A stretch of 64,000 nucleotides of DNA from the NCBI RefSeq assembly GCF_001619985.1, contig NW_017264194.1, forward strand, positions 1,917,511 to 1,981,510, in the 5' to 3' direction. The position numbers and the translations under genes were made by a program. Of the stretch, positions 1-8,718 are shown piece after piece. The notes below the pieces were generated by a model that searched no databases, was not told the origin of the DNA, and saw nothing but the letters and a program-made list of their open reading frames with translations. Numbering within the stretch: the first letter of the stretch is position 1; each line of letters opens with the position of its first letter. The DNA comes from Xylona heveae TC161 (Eukaryota > Ascomycota > Xylonomycetes > Xylonales > Xylonaceae).

Positions 1-1696
1 AAGCATAACTAGACTTCGTTGATCACCTGCCTACTCCGATAATATTTTTTAACGAGAGCAGCCCGAGGTGTTTACTCCCCTCTCTCAGTCAACACAGCCG
101 AATCTCGAGAAGAGAATAACCTTTGCAAGCTTTTGCAGTTATAATCTAATTCATATTGCAAAATATGCTGCGGCTGAGACCTGAGCAATAACATTTGAAT
201 GGAGATTTTTACGTCTATATAACACCAAAATGGGGCTAAAATTGCATTTGTGGGGGCGTATTTGGGAGGCACGCTAGGCTATATCCTAGAGAAGTATTCA
301 AACAAAAATGGAAAAGAGGGAATCAAACTAATCTTTCCCAAGGAAGAGCTACCAGTCTCAAAGTCATCCATGCTGGTTTATTCCGTACTTTATGGATGGC
401 TTATGCTCTCTGTACCTCCAAACCCTGAGATCCTTACACTTGCCTTGGAATAAGACCGTGTGATATTCTGCTCTGCAATGTCATGGTCATAGACTCATAA
501 TCTACTCATATAATCCCCCTGCATGCATTGAGATAGTCTGCCATATTGTGGGTCGTCTCATTGAGGACTGTATCATTGTGGAAACACTTGCACGGGGGTT
601 GTTCAATGGTAAGACATAACATCTGGTCACTGAGAGAAATCAAAGTCAATACGAGCCTATGTTCCTGAAATCCTGGTTCAACTAGTGACTTGACAGCATT
701 ATTAGATTGTAGTTTTGAATAAGCCATCACTGAGCAGCTCAAGCACCTGTCTATGCTACGGCTAGTGGCTTTTGAAGGTGCTAAAGGCAGGGTTAAGGAA
801 AATAATTATTGGTCTGGTTCTGTTGAGAATGAAACTTATCTAAATCATTTCCATTTGTCATAAGCCAACTTGTCGGAGCAGAGATCCATGATAAAGCTGT
901 ACTTGATTTCATAGCTAATTACCAGATATGCCAAGAATCCAAGATTGAATGGTGCAAGGAAGCCATTGTCCGGTAACGGACGTAATGATGGTAAGGACAT
1001 GCATAATAAGCCTGAATTCCTTCCGTCAGAGGACAAGCAGACTTTGCAGGACCGATTCTTATCAATATCATTTAATCCACTGATAAAAAAAAGTCAGTCA
1101 GCTGGATTTTCGACAACATTTTATCATTGTCAAATGATCAAATCATTCGAAACCCTTACCGCCCCAAAGTCTACAATCAACAGCGGCTTGAACCCATTGG
1201 AATATTCCACTGACGATCTGTCTGCCAGAAAAAGCCTGTGGAAACACTATCAAGCCTTGGTACATTTTGCTTTTGTGTGGCTGTATATCTCTTGTAATAT
1301 CAAACGAATGAATTGTATATTGCTGAAATCGTATGAAAAGATTCGAGAAAATATATATTTGAAAGTATAGACATAGGATAGGAATTAGAATTATTATCCA
1401 CTAGAAATGAAGAAGTATTGCAATAAGAACTATTTATGAACAAGTAATATTTTTCTCTTCATCTTGTTGTTTATAATGGAAGGGAGGCTTCAGTTGCCAT
1501 ATAGTTCAGACTTAGCTCACATGGGCGCTAACTGATTCGCTAGCGTCACGTCCTACGCATCGGAAAGCTCCTTCGCCGATGATTATCCGAACAGCTCTTG
1601 TTTACACGCAAAACTAAACACTGACATTTGACATGTCAAACGGGTGATACGTCTCTCTTCAGAACCTGCTTCTGCAGCGAGAAAAACAAAGAAAAA
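1..1696. other. Upstream intergenic region, no gene supported
   Basis: This stretch holds only short open frames, the longest about 141 codons (945-1370, + strand). None carries a motif I recognise, and I could not join any of them through plausible splice sites. The frame at 250-453 has a protein-like composition and could be the tail of a gene lying off the left edge or a decayed fragment. I saw no terminal repeats or transposase motif. The last 100 bases before 1697 serve as the promoter and leader of the nur1-like gene. Confidence 0.5.
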
Positions 1697-3282
1697 ATGC
1701 CTCGTCTAGTACGGCAGAGGCCTTTGACCGAGCGAATCAAATCCTACTTGAACCCGCTCGATCTCCTACTATGGCTCTCCGAGGAGCTCAACTCCAACGA
1801 CTGGGAGCAGTTTCAACGGGACTGGGGAATCCCAATAGGGCTTGGGTTGAATATCGTCATGATGATAGCGAAAGCCAACAGTGGAAGCTCCAGTATAGGA
1901 ACAAGAGCGGACGACGTCTTTGGCGACGATGGGAATGGTAGCGGGTGGCTACGCTGGCTGGTAAATCACCAAAAACCTAACAAAGACGCGATCGATTGCG
2001 ATGCGATGCGTTGCGTTGCAATGATACATACTGACACGCAATCCAGGCAACCTTCATAGCACATTCTCTCACTCTATTCTCCCTGCTCAACGCCTTCTAC
2101 ACATTCGCTCGCAAACGGCACTACCGCCTGTTCGAATCCCCCATCGACCAAGTGCCCAGCACCCCCTCCGCGCATCGCGTCCGTGTAGATTCGTCTCCAG
2201 TCTCGTCATCCCCCTTACGCTTCCTATCGCAAATGATTACCGTCCCTACCGCTGCCTCCCGCGCACATCCAGACGCGACACGCGACGTATGGGAGCTGGC
2301 CATATGGGATCCCACACCAATATGCCTGCGCCTCTTCTGCGTCTTCAGCCCGGGCCATGTCCTGATCTACTCTCTTTTCCTACCCGTCGCAGACCACGAC
2401 CCGAGACCCAGCACGACCGTGCTTACCGCCATGGTTCTCACGGGCCTACTCTCAGCGCAGCTCCTCTTCCTCCAGTCGTTCTTCTCCCAGCAGTCAAAAG
2501 ACTCCGCGCTCATCCACAAGGAAGTCCTTCACGAATACGACACCAAATTCGTGCACCCGCGCTTGACCCCGCAAGTGCGAGACGTTGGCACCCAGTATAC
2601 CAGTACTTCCATAGCCACCGACGCCAGTAATTCCAAGTTCAGTATAAAATACGACCTGTACAACAGCGTAGACGCCTCTCCCGCTACCACAATCATCAAC
2701 CGCGGGTTCCAAACAAACCCGAATCCCAATTACGCCAAGCACGTCGATCCAGACGGCGTCGCCGCCGCCTCATCATCATCATCTTCTTCGACATTTCCAC
2801 GCAGCTTCACATCAGGCCAGAGAATGGGCGGCTCGTTCGCCACGCCCGGCCGCCCTGGTCCTGGTCGGGACCATCCATCTTCATCCTCTTTTACGCCCAT
2901 GCGGAATTACAATAGTACCGCGATGCGTCAGCCCCAGTTCCGCCCAGTCCCAAGCGGTGGCGACGGCGGAAGTCTCGGCGTATACTCGCATGCACAGTCT
3001 CCGTTGCGGAAATCTGCCGTCACTCAGCATTTGGCGGCCCCTCCTTCTCTCGACGAAAACAGCGGGCTTAATCGGAGTAGAAGTATGCATAATCTGCATC
3101 GCTCGAAGCGCGAATCAAGTCCGCTGAAACGCGAATCTAGTCCGTTCTTAATGGATGGACGTGGCCGTTCTGGATCAGGTTCCGGTTCCGGTTCAGGATC
3201 CGGCTCAGGATCAGTATCAGGATTAAGTCGGCGATTACGTCTAGATCCGATGCAGGCAAGACGAGAGACTGGGAGGTTTTAG
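1697..3282 (+). CDS. nur1: Nuclear rim protein 1 (Nur1/Mug154 family)
   Basis: Two exons, 1697-1960 and 2047-3282, join in phase 0 across an 86-nt intron to give about 499 residues. Nur1 proteins are inner nuclear membrane proteins; in yeast Nur1 works with Lrs4/cohibin in rDNA silencing and perinuclear tethering. Family features seen: an N-terminus starting MPRLVRQRPLTERIKSYLNP, a FARKRHYRLFESPID segment just after the intron, a conserved TPSAHRVRVDSSP stretch, two to four hydrophobic segments in the first half, then FVHPRLTPQVRDVGTQYTS and NRGFQTNPNPNYAKHV. The C-terminal 170 residues are Ser/Gly-rich and disordered, with a Gly-Ser dipeptide run near the end. The nearer acceptor at 2057-2059 would break the frame, so the one at 2045-2046 was used. 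The function is transferred from the family. Confidence 0.9.
3170..3226 (+). repeat. Gly-Ser coding microsatellite in nur1
   Basis: A run of GGNTCN/TCNGGN hexanucleotide units encodes alternating Gly-Ser near the C-terminus of the Nur1-like protein. Synonymous variation between units suggests an old expansion rather than a recent slip. Confidence 0.75.
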
Positions 3283-3779
3283 ACCTTTGTCTTAGAGTCC
3301 GCTAGTACTCCCTCTTCTTTTCCCATTCTTTTTTTTTTTTTTTTTTTTCATTCATGCTTCTTTGCGGCATACATTGTTGACAGACAGACTTGGATGTCTT
3401 ACAAAGACAAAAGATATACATCTTACTTTTGTATCAATACCTCCTTTTACCATGGGTCTAGGCGCAGTGCGCTTCGGAAGTCGGTCGGATCGTTTTTCTT
3501 TTGGCGTTACTGGGCGAATGGGTATAGATGAGCATTCACTTTCACTGGCAAATATATATCAATATACGAAACGAAGATGTTTTGTGAGAAGTCTCATTCC
3601 TTTGGTTTATTTTTGATGCTGTATGAGAATCATCTCTTCTCTAGTGCTAACCCTGTCCAACCCTCTCCTTGTGATTTCCCCCTTGATTTCCTCCTACAAC
3701 TCCTCTGATAGCCTAGGGTTGGACATTCCTTAAAGTCCCAATTCCTCCAAGAATCGCCCAAAACCACCAAATCCAACTC
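3283..3779. other. Convergent 3' intergenic spacer
   Basis: This is the spacer between the nur1-like gene (+) and the orphan membrane-protein gene (-). It holds a T tract at about 3331-3348 and otherwise AT-rich DNA that probably contains both polyadenylation regions. I see no coding signal. Confidence 0.6.
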
Positions 3780-4772
3780 CTAACAATGAATAAGAAGAAA
3801 TGCAAAAAGTACCGCCAAGCCGTACCACGAGTGGTCCCAGCACACGAGCAGTCCCAATATGAAGACTACCCGGTTCTTATTCGGCACCAGGGTCCGGGAC
3901 ATCCAGTCTGCCAAGTCCGTACTGCTGTTGCCTTCCAGGAATTGTGGAAGACGATGGTGGGGGAATAGGGACGAGACAGCCGAGGGTTGTTGATGTTGAT
4001 ATGGGCGATGGGGATGTGGGCTCATCCCGAGCGCTGTCCTGGGGGTGCCGCTTGCAAGTTGGGTCGTCCAGGCCGCAGGGGGTGGTGGAAAGATCGGCCT
4101 GCGCGGGAATTGAAACCCAGGTGGTGGGATTGGCAGCACAGGATGTATTGTTTCCTGTGCTGTCGATGGCAGTGGAAGTGGTTTCCGTGCTGGGACCACT
4201 GCCTGGTCGGTACGTGTGGTTGTGGTGGCTCCCCTCTGCCCGCCCAAGTGATGGGGAGGGGAGCGTTTGTTGCTGTCTGGGCTTGGTGCCCAGACCGTGA
4301 GCGTGTCGTCGCTCCTCCGTGTTCGAGGCTGACCGGAAGCCTCTAGTGGTGGTTGAAAAGCCTAGAGAAAAGAGTTAGACAACGTCTTGAACGCGTTGGA
4401 AATAAATGGGGGGTGTGTGTGGAAGACTGACCCTGGCCTCTTCTCGTGCCGACGTTGCACTTTTTTTGGTGGTCTTGGTTGGGTGGCAGTCTGGTAATAT
4501 CTGTTGGAGTAATTGTTAGCGTCTAGCTTGTGATTCGGTTTGGAAACGAGAGCAAAATGAACGATGATATAAGAGGGAAGATAATATATATTAGGGAATA
4601 TGAATAATAGGAAGATGATATACTAAATGTGACTTACCTCGGCGCCGCGCCACCCAGCTTTCAAGTCCTGACAAGGACGAATATTCTTGTTGACGTAGTG
4701 TTGAATCCAGGCCATCTTGCTGAAACGTCGAGCTTGCTCTTGAGGATCGAAGACTTTACCAGCAGTCTTCAT
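3780..4772 (-). CDS. Orphan proline-rich protein with C-terminal membrane segment
   Basis: Not recognised. Three exons on the minus strand, 4638-4772, 4432-4500 and 3780-4361, join in phase 0 at both junctions and give 261 residues. Both donors are strong (GTAAGT, GTCAGT), and each intron (137 and 70 nt) has a CTAAC branch site. The N-terminus is charged and helical (start MKTAGKVFDPQEQARRFSKM). The middle, about residues 70-225, is disordered, rich in Pro, Ser and Thr. The last 33 residues form a hydrophobic segment or hairpin beginning NKNRVVFILGLLVCW and ending at the carboxyl terminus in LLIHC. There is no signal peptide, so the architecture resembles a tail-anchored protein facing the cytosol. 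That topology is inference. The ATG chosen is the first in the frame upstream of a good donor. The 5' flank carries the hairpin-module cluster at 4878-5322. Confidence 0.6.
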
Positions 4773-4877
4773 TTTTTTTTTGTAAAAGGACTTTGCCTTT
4801 TTTTCTTAATAAGAGCGTATGGTTGGGTGGATATCGAGGTCCCAGGAGTGGCGGAGATTTGGCAAAATGCAGAGGGG

Positions 4878-4902
4878 CAGTAGTGCTAGTCGAGCAGTAC
4901 TG
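4878..4902. repeat. Hairpin module 1 (GTAGTGCY-type inverted repeat)
   Basis: Arms of 10 nt at 4878-4887 and 4893-4902 pair at 9 of 10 positions around a 5-nt loop. The arms contain the GTAGTGCT / AGCAGTAC pair that recurs in the later modules. Confidence 0.6.
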
Positions 4903-4979
4903 ATGTCAATCTGATGGTGTAAAGTAAAGCCGGAAGAGAGTCCTTCGTCGGAGTTTGTCGCAGGGTTTTGCTCGAGAGA

Positions 4980-5036
4980 GTAGTGCCGGGCTCTTTAATA
5001 TATTAAAGAGTTGCTGTTTGTAGGAAAGGGCAGTAC
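4980..5036. repeat. Hairpin module 2 with 20-bp perfect palindrome
   Basis: Outer arms GTAGTGCC (4980-4987) and GGCAGTAC (5029-5036) pair at 7 of 8 positions. Inside lies a perfect 20-bp palindrome at 4991-5010 (CTCTTTAATA followed by its reverse complement). A TTGTAGGAA-like segment follows before the right arm, as in module 4. A 10-mer GTCGCAGGGT sits about 14 bases before the left arm. Confidence 0.65.
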
Positions 5037-5120
5037 GGGAGCGAAAAATGCGGTGGATGGTGTGTCGGAGACTAGACCGAGTCTCTGAGGGTATTTTTTG
5101 TTTTCTCTTGTACCCGCCAG

Positions 5121-5195
5121 TGGCAGTGCCAATTTCTTTCAGAGAGGAAAGAAACTATGTTTTTGTAAGAGCGGGAGTGCCGGAGCAGGGAGAGA
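5121..5195. repeat. Hairpin module 3 (divergent copy)
   Basis: A GGCAGTGCC segment at 5122-5130 precedes a perfect 8-bp stem, TTTCTTTC (5133-5140) with GAAAGAAA (5147-5154), with a 6-nt loop. TTGTAAGAGCGG follows. The order of parts matches modules 2 and 4, but the outer arms are weaker. Confidence 0.4.
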
Positions 5196-5259
5196 AACTG
5201 AAGTAGAAAGAGGCAGGAGATTGTCTTTCCGAAGATGTCGCTTGCGCTTGCTGATGCTT

Positions 5260-5322
5260 GTCGCAGGGTAGTGCTGGCTTTCAATAGAAGAAAGAAAAGA
5301 TGCTTGTAGGAAGAGCAGTACC
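5260..5322. repeat. Hairpin module 4
   Basis: Outer arms GGTAGTGCT (5267-5275) and AGCAGTACC (5314-5322) pair at 8 of 9 positions. An inner CTTTC/GAAAG stem lies between them, followed by CTTGTAGGAA. The left arm overlaps the same GTCGCAGGGT 10-mer (5260-5269) that precedes module 2. Confidence 0.6.
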
Positions 5323-6001
5323 AAAGAGGCAAGAACGGAAAAGAGTGGAAAAGACAGCTTTGAGAGGCCAAGATGGGAGGTGCGAGTGATGCTAAGGAGG
5401 GAAGGAGAAAACTGGCAATCCAGCGACGGGGGGCATGGTTAAATACCCATTTTTCCAAGGCCACAAGGGTGCGCAGAAATCCATGAAAGGTTTAGCAATC
5501 ATTGCAAATAATTTGTTCAAGTTGAGGGAAATGATGATGTGTTCAAAAGAATGGTATCCAATTTGTGATAGTTTGAGAAGTCAATGTAGCAGAAGAGCGG
5601 GTTCGGAGAACCTTTGTGTATAAGTTGTAGAAAAGGCGGTGGTACTAAGCTATATCAAATGATGGTGTATTTGAAGCTATTCAAAATCAGAAATAATGCA
5701 AAGAAAAGCCATTCATCATGTGATATGGTCGGGAAAAGTGCAAGGCATAGATTTCTTAGACGTGTGGTAAAAGCAGATTAGACTCGCCTGAAGGAGGGAA
5801 ACTTGTCAACTTATACTGCGATCAAGCAAAAAGGCGACGTTATGTTGGTTTAGTTTTGAAGACTTCTAGGCCTGTATTGGGTGGGTTTCTTCTTGGGTGT
5901 AATTTCCAGATAGGTTGAAGTCTGAAGGAGGAAAGACTGTGTATAATATACCGTTTAGGGCAAGCACGCGGGTGGGATGGGGGTGACGTTGAAGCCAGCG
6001 G

Positions 6002-6030
6002 GGACTAGTGTGGGGGTTTCGCACTAGTCC
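6002..6030. promoter_or_regulatory. Perfect 9-bp inverted repeat upstream of L-galactonate dehydratase
   Basis: GGACTAGTG (6002-6010) and CACTAGTCC (6022-6030) are exact inverted repeats separated by 11 nt, about 470 bases before the dehydratase start codon. Spaced palindromes of this kind are typical of dimeric regulators, but no factor is identified, and a transcribed hairpin is equally possible. Confidence 0.5.
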
Positions 6031-6502
6031 AGTTTGGCGACCCCGGATTTTCTTCAACTTTGGGGTGTGGGGGAGGAGGGGGGGGGGAGAAAGAAGGACG
6101 ACGAACAAATCCCCATGAGGGTTGAATTAGACTCTCTTTGACCAATGTGTTGCTGGCATCACTCTGAAAATTGCATTATGCGCAATTACTGCTGTAGAGT
6201 CCACGTTGATCCCGGCAATACTTTTCCGTGATCCGTGGATTGAATCACATAGACCCCCACCGAGGGGTATCTCGCGTCAAAACAGCCCGAGAATATCTAG
6301 AGTATACGCAGTCGACAACAATCCATGACCATATAATACTCTTCCATCCCAACATGACCAGACTTCTAGTACTCTGTCCGCTTGCACATCAATTACATTA
6401 TATCCTCTATTGTAAAGACTCAAGTCACCTCAAGGAATCTACATAATATACCTCATTTCTCTTCAATACGTGCCTAAGTTACTTCTGCATATCTAATTCA
6501 CA

Positions 6503-8325
6503 ATGGTGACAATAACGAATACATACTCCAGGGACATTAGATTCCCAGTATGCTCTTAGTAAGCCCTCGAATTGTAAAAATGTAAGCATCTAACGTACTC
6601 TAGACATCCCTCGACAAAACCGGATCCGATGCCATGAACGCAGCAGGCGATTACTCTGCTGCCTACTGCATCATCGAAACCGATTCAAACCACAAGGGTC
6701 ATGGCATGGTAAGACAACTTCTCTTGGCCGTCATCAAGATTGCTTCCTTTTCTCCTTGGACCTACCACAGCATGATCGGCCATGCATAGAAAAAAAGCCT
6801 CTGAGCTGATAACACCTGGATCCTTGAACAGACCTTCACAATTGGTCGCGGCAACGAGCTTGTCTGTGCAGCCATTGAGCTCCTCGCCGAGCGAGTCAAA
6901 GGTCAAACACTCGAATCTCTCACTGCCGACTGGGGCAAAACATGGCGCTACCTCGTCTCCGATTCGCAGCTTCGCTGGATCGGCCCAGAAAAGGGCGTCA
7001 TCCACCTCGCCCTCGGGGCCGTTGTGAATGCACTGTGGGACCTGTGGGCCAAAGTCCTAGGAAAGCCCGTCTGGCGCATCGTGACTGAGATGTCGCCTGA
7101 AGAATTCGTTCGCTGCATCGATTTTCGGTACATTACCGACGTGATTACTCCTCAAGAAGCCATCGACATGCTGCGGAAAGCGGAGCCAGGAAAAGAGCAG
7201 AGAATTAAAGAAGCAGAACATAACCGCGCCGTTCCCGCGTATACGACTAGTGCAGGATGGCTAGGATACTCGGAAGACCGAATGAAGCGCCTCCTCCAAG
7301 AGACGCTGGAGAATGGGTATCGCCATTTCAAGCTAAAAGTCGGCACGAGCCTTGAAGCGGACCGAAAACGTCTAAAAATTGCGCGAGACGTGATCGGATA
7401 TGACAAAGGAAATGTCCTCATGGTGGACGCAAATCAGGTATGACCTTCATACCTTGCATGCCTAACCTCCAAGTTGTGTTACCATCCAAAATACCATTTG
7501 TACCTTTCCCGTCGTTTAGAGATATCTTCCTAGAGCTTGAACTGAAACACTCATGTATCAACAGGTCTGGTCCGTCCCCGAAGCCATCGAATACATGAAA
7601 AGCCTGGCTGAATTCCAGCCCTGGTTCATCGAGGAACCAACCTCACCTGACGACGTGCTCGGGCACAAGGCCATCCGGGATGCGCTCAAGCCGTACGGCA
7701 TCGGCGTAGCCACGGGCGAAATGTGCCAGAATCGTGTGCTGTTTAAGCAACTTTTGTCAATAGGTGCTATTGACGTTTGCCAAATCGATGCCTGCCGTAT
7801 CGGCGGCGTCAACGAGGTCCTTGCCGTCTTACTCATGGCCAAAAAGTATTACCCCTAATACCCCCTTACCCCCGCTATGCAATGGACATCCTCTTACCCC
7901 AGCTGCCTTACGCGATGAACAACGCCCTAATACCCTTCCCGGAAGGAAGCGGATATAATTCAAAGGAGGAGGAAAAAAAAAAAGAATATGACAACTAACG
8001 CTTTTTCCTTAATTGCAGATTCAATGTCCCAGTCGTGCCGCATTCTGGGGGCGTCGCTTTACCAGAATACACCCAGCACCTCTCCACGATCAACTACGTC
8101 TCCGTATCGGGCAAGCTCTCAGTGCTAGAATACGTCGACCATCTGCATGAACATTTCCTGCATCCCGCGGTGATTCGTGAGGGGTACTATACCACGCCTA
8201 CGGAGCCCGGGTATAGTGTGGAAATGAAGGCAGAGAGTATGGATCGGTACACGTATCCTGGCGGTGCAGACAGCTGGTGGAGGAGCCCAGAAGCAAAACC
8301 TATCATTGAAGGCGAGAAATTATAA
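6503..8325 (+). CDS. lgd1: L-galactonate dehydratase (enolase superfamily)
   Basis: Five exons (6503-6547, 6604-6708, 6832-7437, 7565-7845, 8019-8325) join in phase to give 447 residues, matching the roughly 450 residues of Trichoderma reesei LGD1. The enzyme dehydrates L-galactonate to 2-keto-3-deoxy-L-galactonate, the second step of fungal D-galacturonate (pectin) catabolism, in the cytosol. Visible: N-terminal capping region with [18 protein letters not shown], the barrel Lys motif FKLKVG, metal ligands in [17 protein letters not shown] and ATGEMCQNR, and the catalytic His in VVPHSGG. Exon 4 ends inside an AAAAAGTATT run: splicing at the GTATTA donor restores [13 protein letters not shown], whereas read-through hits a stop. 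L-fuconate or related acid-sugar dehydration is the alternative, but the sequence is far closer to LGD1. It is not beside the other pathway genes in this window. Confidence 0.95.
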
Positions 8326-8718
8326 ATGAGACATATGCTAGAAGATGATATACGACTACCGTTTGACGGCAGTCAATTTGATTCGTCTATACTGAAGATG
8401 TTTGGCAATATAAAATGCTCAACGCGGCCAGTGCTCTACCGCGGCGTGAAAATAGCAAATGAAATCTGAGAGTACCGCACATTTTTGATTGATATAGTCC
8501 TAACTAGTCGTACAAAATCTTTTTATGGAAAATAAAAGCAAGTGTTTAAATCTCCCTGATCCGAAAGAAAAAAAAAAGAGAATAAGCTGTATCTCCGTAG
8601 TCGACATTGAACTAAACGCGCCGTGAGCGATCAAAGCGCTTCTGTAATAACAAAGGCGATACCCGTCACACGAGAAAGGTGCAAATTATGATAATCGATA
8701 GAATCGGACAAAGAGGGT
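8326..8718. other. Convergent 3' spacer
   Basis: AT-rich spacer between the stop codons of L-galactonate dehydratase (+) and the RBM25-like gene (-). No coding signal. It probably contains both polyadenylation sites. Confidence 0.6.

Larger units (their letters stand above)
4773..6502. promoter_or_regulatory. Divergent intergenic region, orphan gene / L-galactonate dehydratase
   Basis: This 1.7-kb region separates the start codons of the orphan gene (-) and the L-galactonate dehydratase gene (+), so it must hold both promoters. The left part (4878-5322) carries three or four related inverted-repeat modules. The right part carries a perfect 9-bp inverted repeat at 6002-6030. Open frames here (for example 5072-5464, minus) are purine/pyrimidine-biased and have no plausible protein character. 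I did not find a clear copy of the GaaR-type galacturonic-acid element by eye. Confidence 0.55.

Noticed and set aside
945-1370. 141-codon plus-strand open frame
   Set aside because: No motif, no splice partner and ordinary intergenic composition; too weak to call as a gene.
2130-2142. GTTCGAATCC resembling a tRNA B box
   Set aside because: It lies inside the Nur1 coding exon (RLFESPID) and no A box or cloverleaf fits around it.
2152-3282. Separate 376-codon gene starting within nur1
   Set aside because: The frame continues upstream through the intron acceptor at 2046 and completes the Nur1 family N-terminal part, so it is exon 2, not a gene.
5072-5464. 130-codon minus-strand open frame upstream of the orphan gene
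   Set aside because: Composition follows the purine-rich plus strand, it spans the hairpin modules, and it does not join the orphan gene in phase through a good donor.
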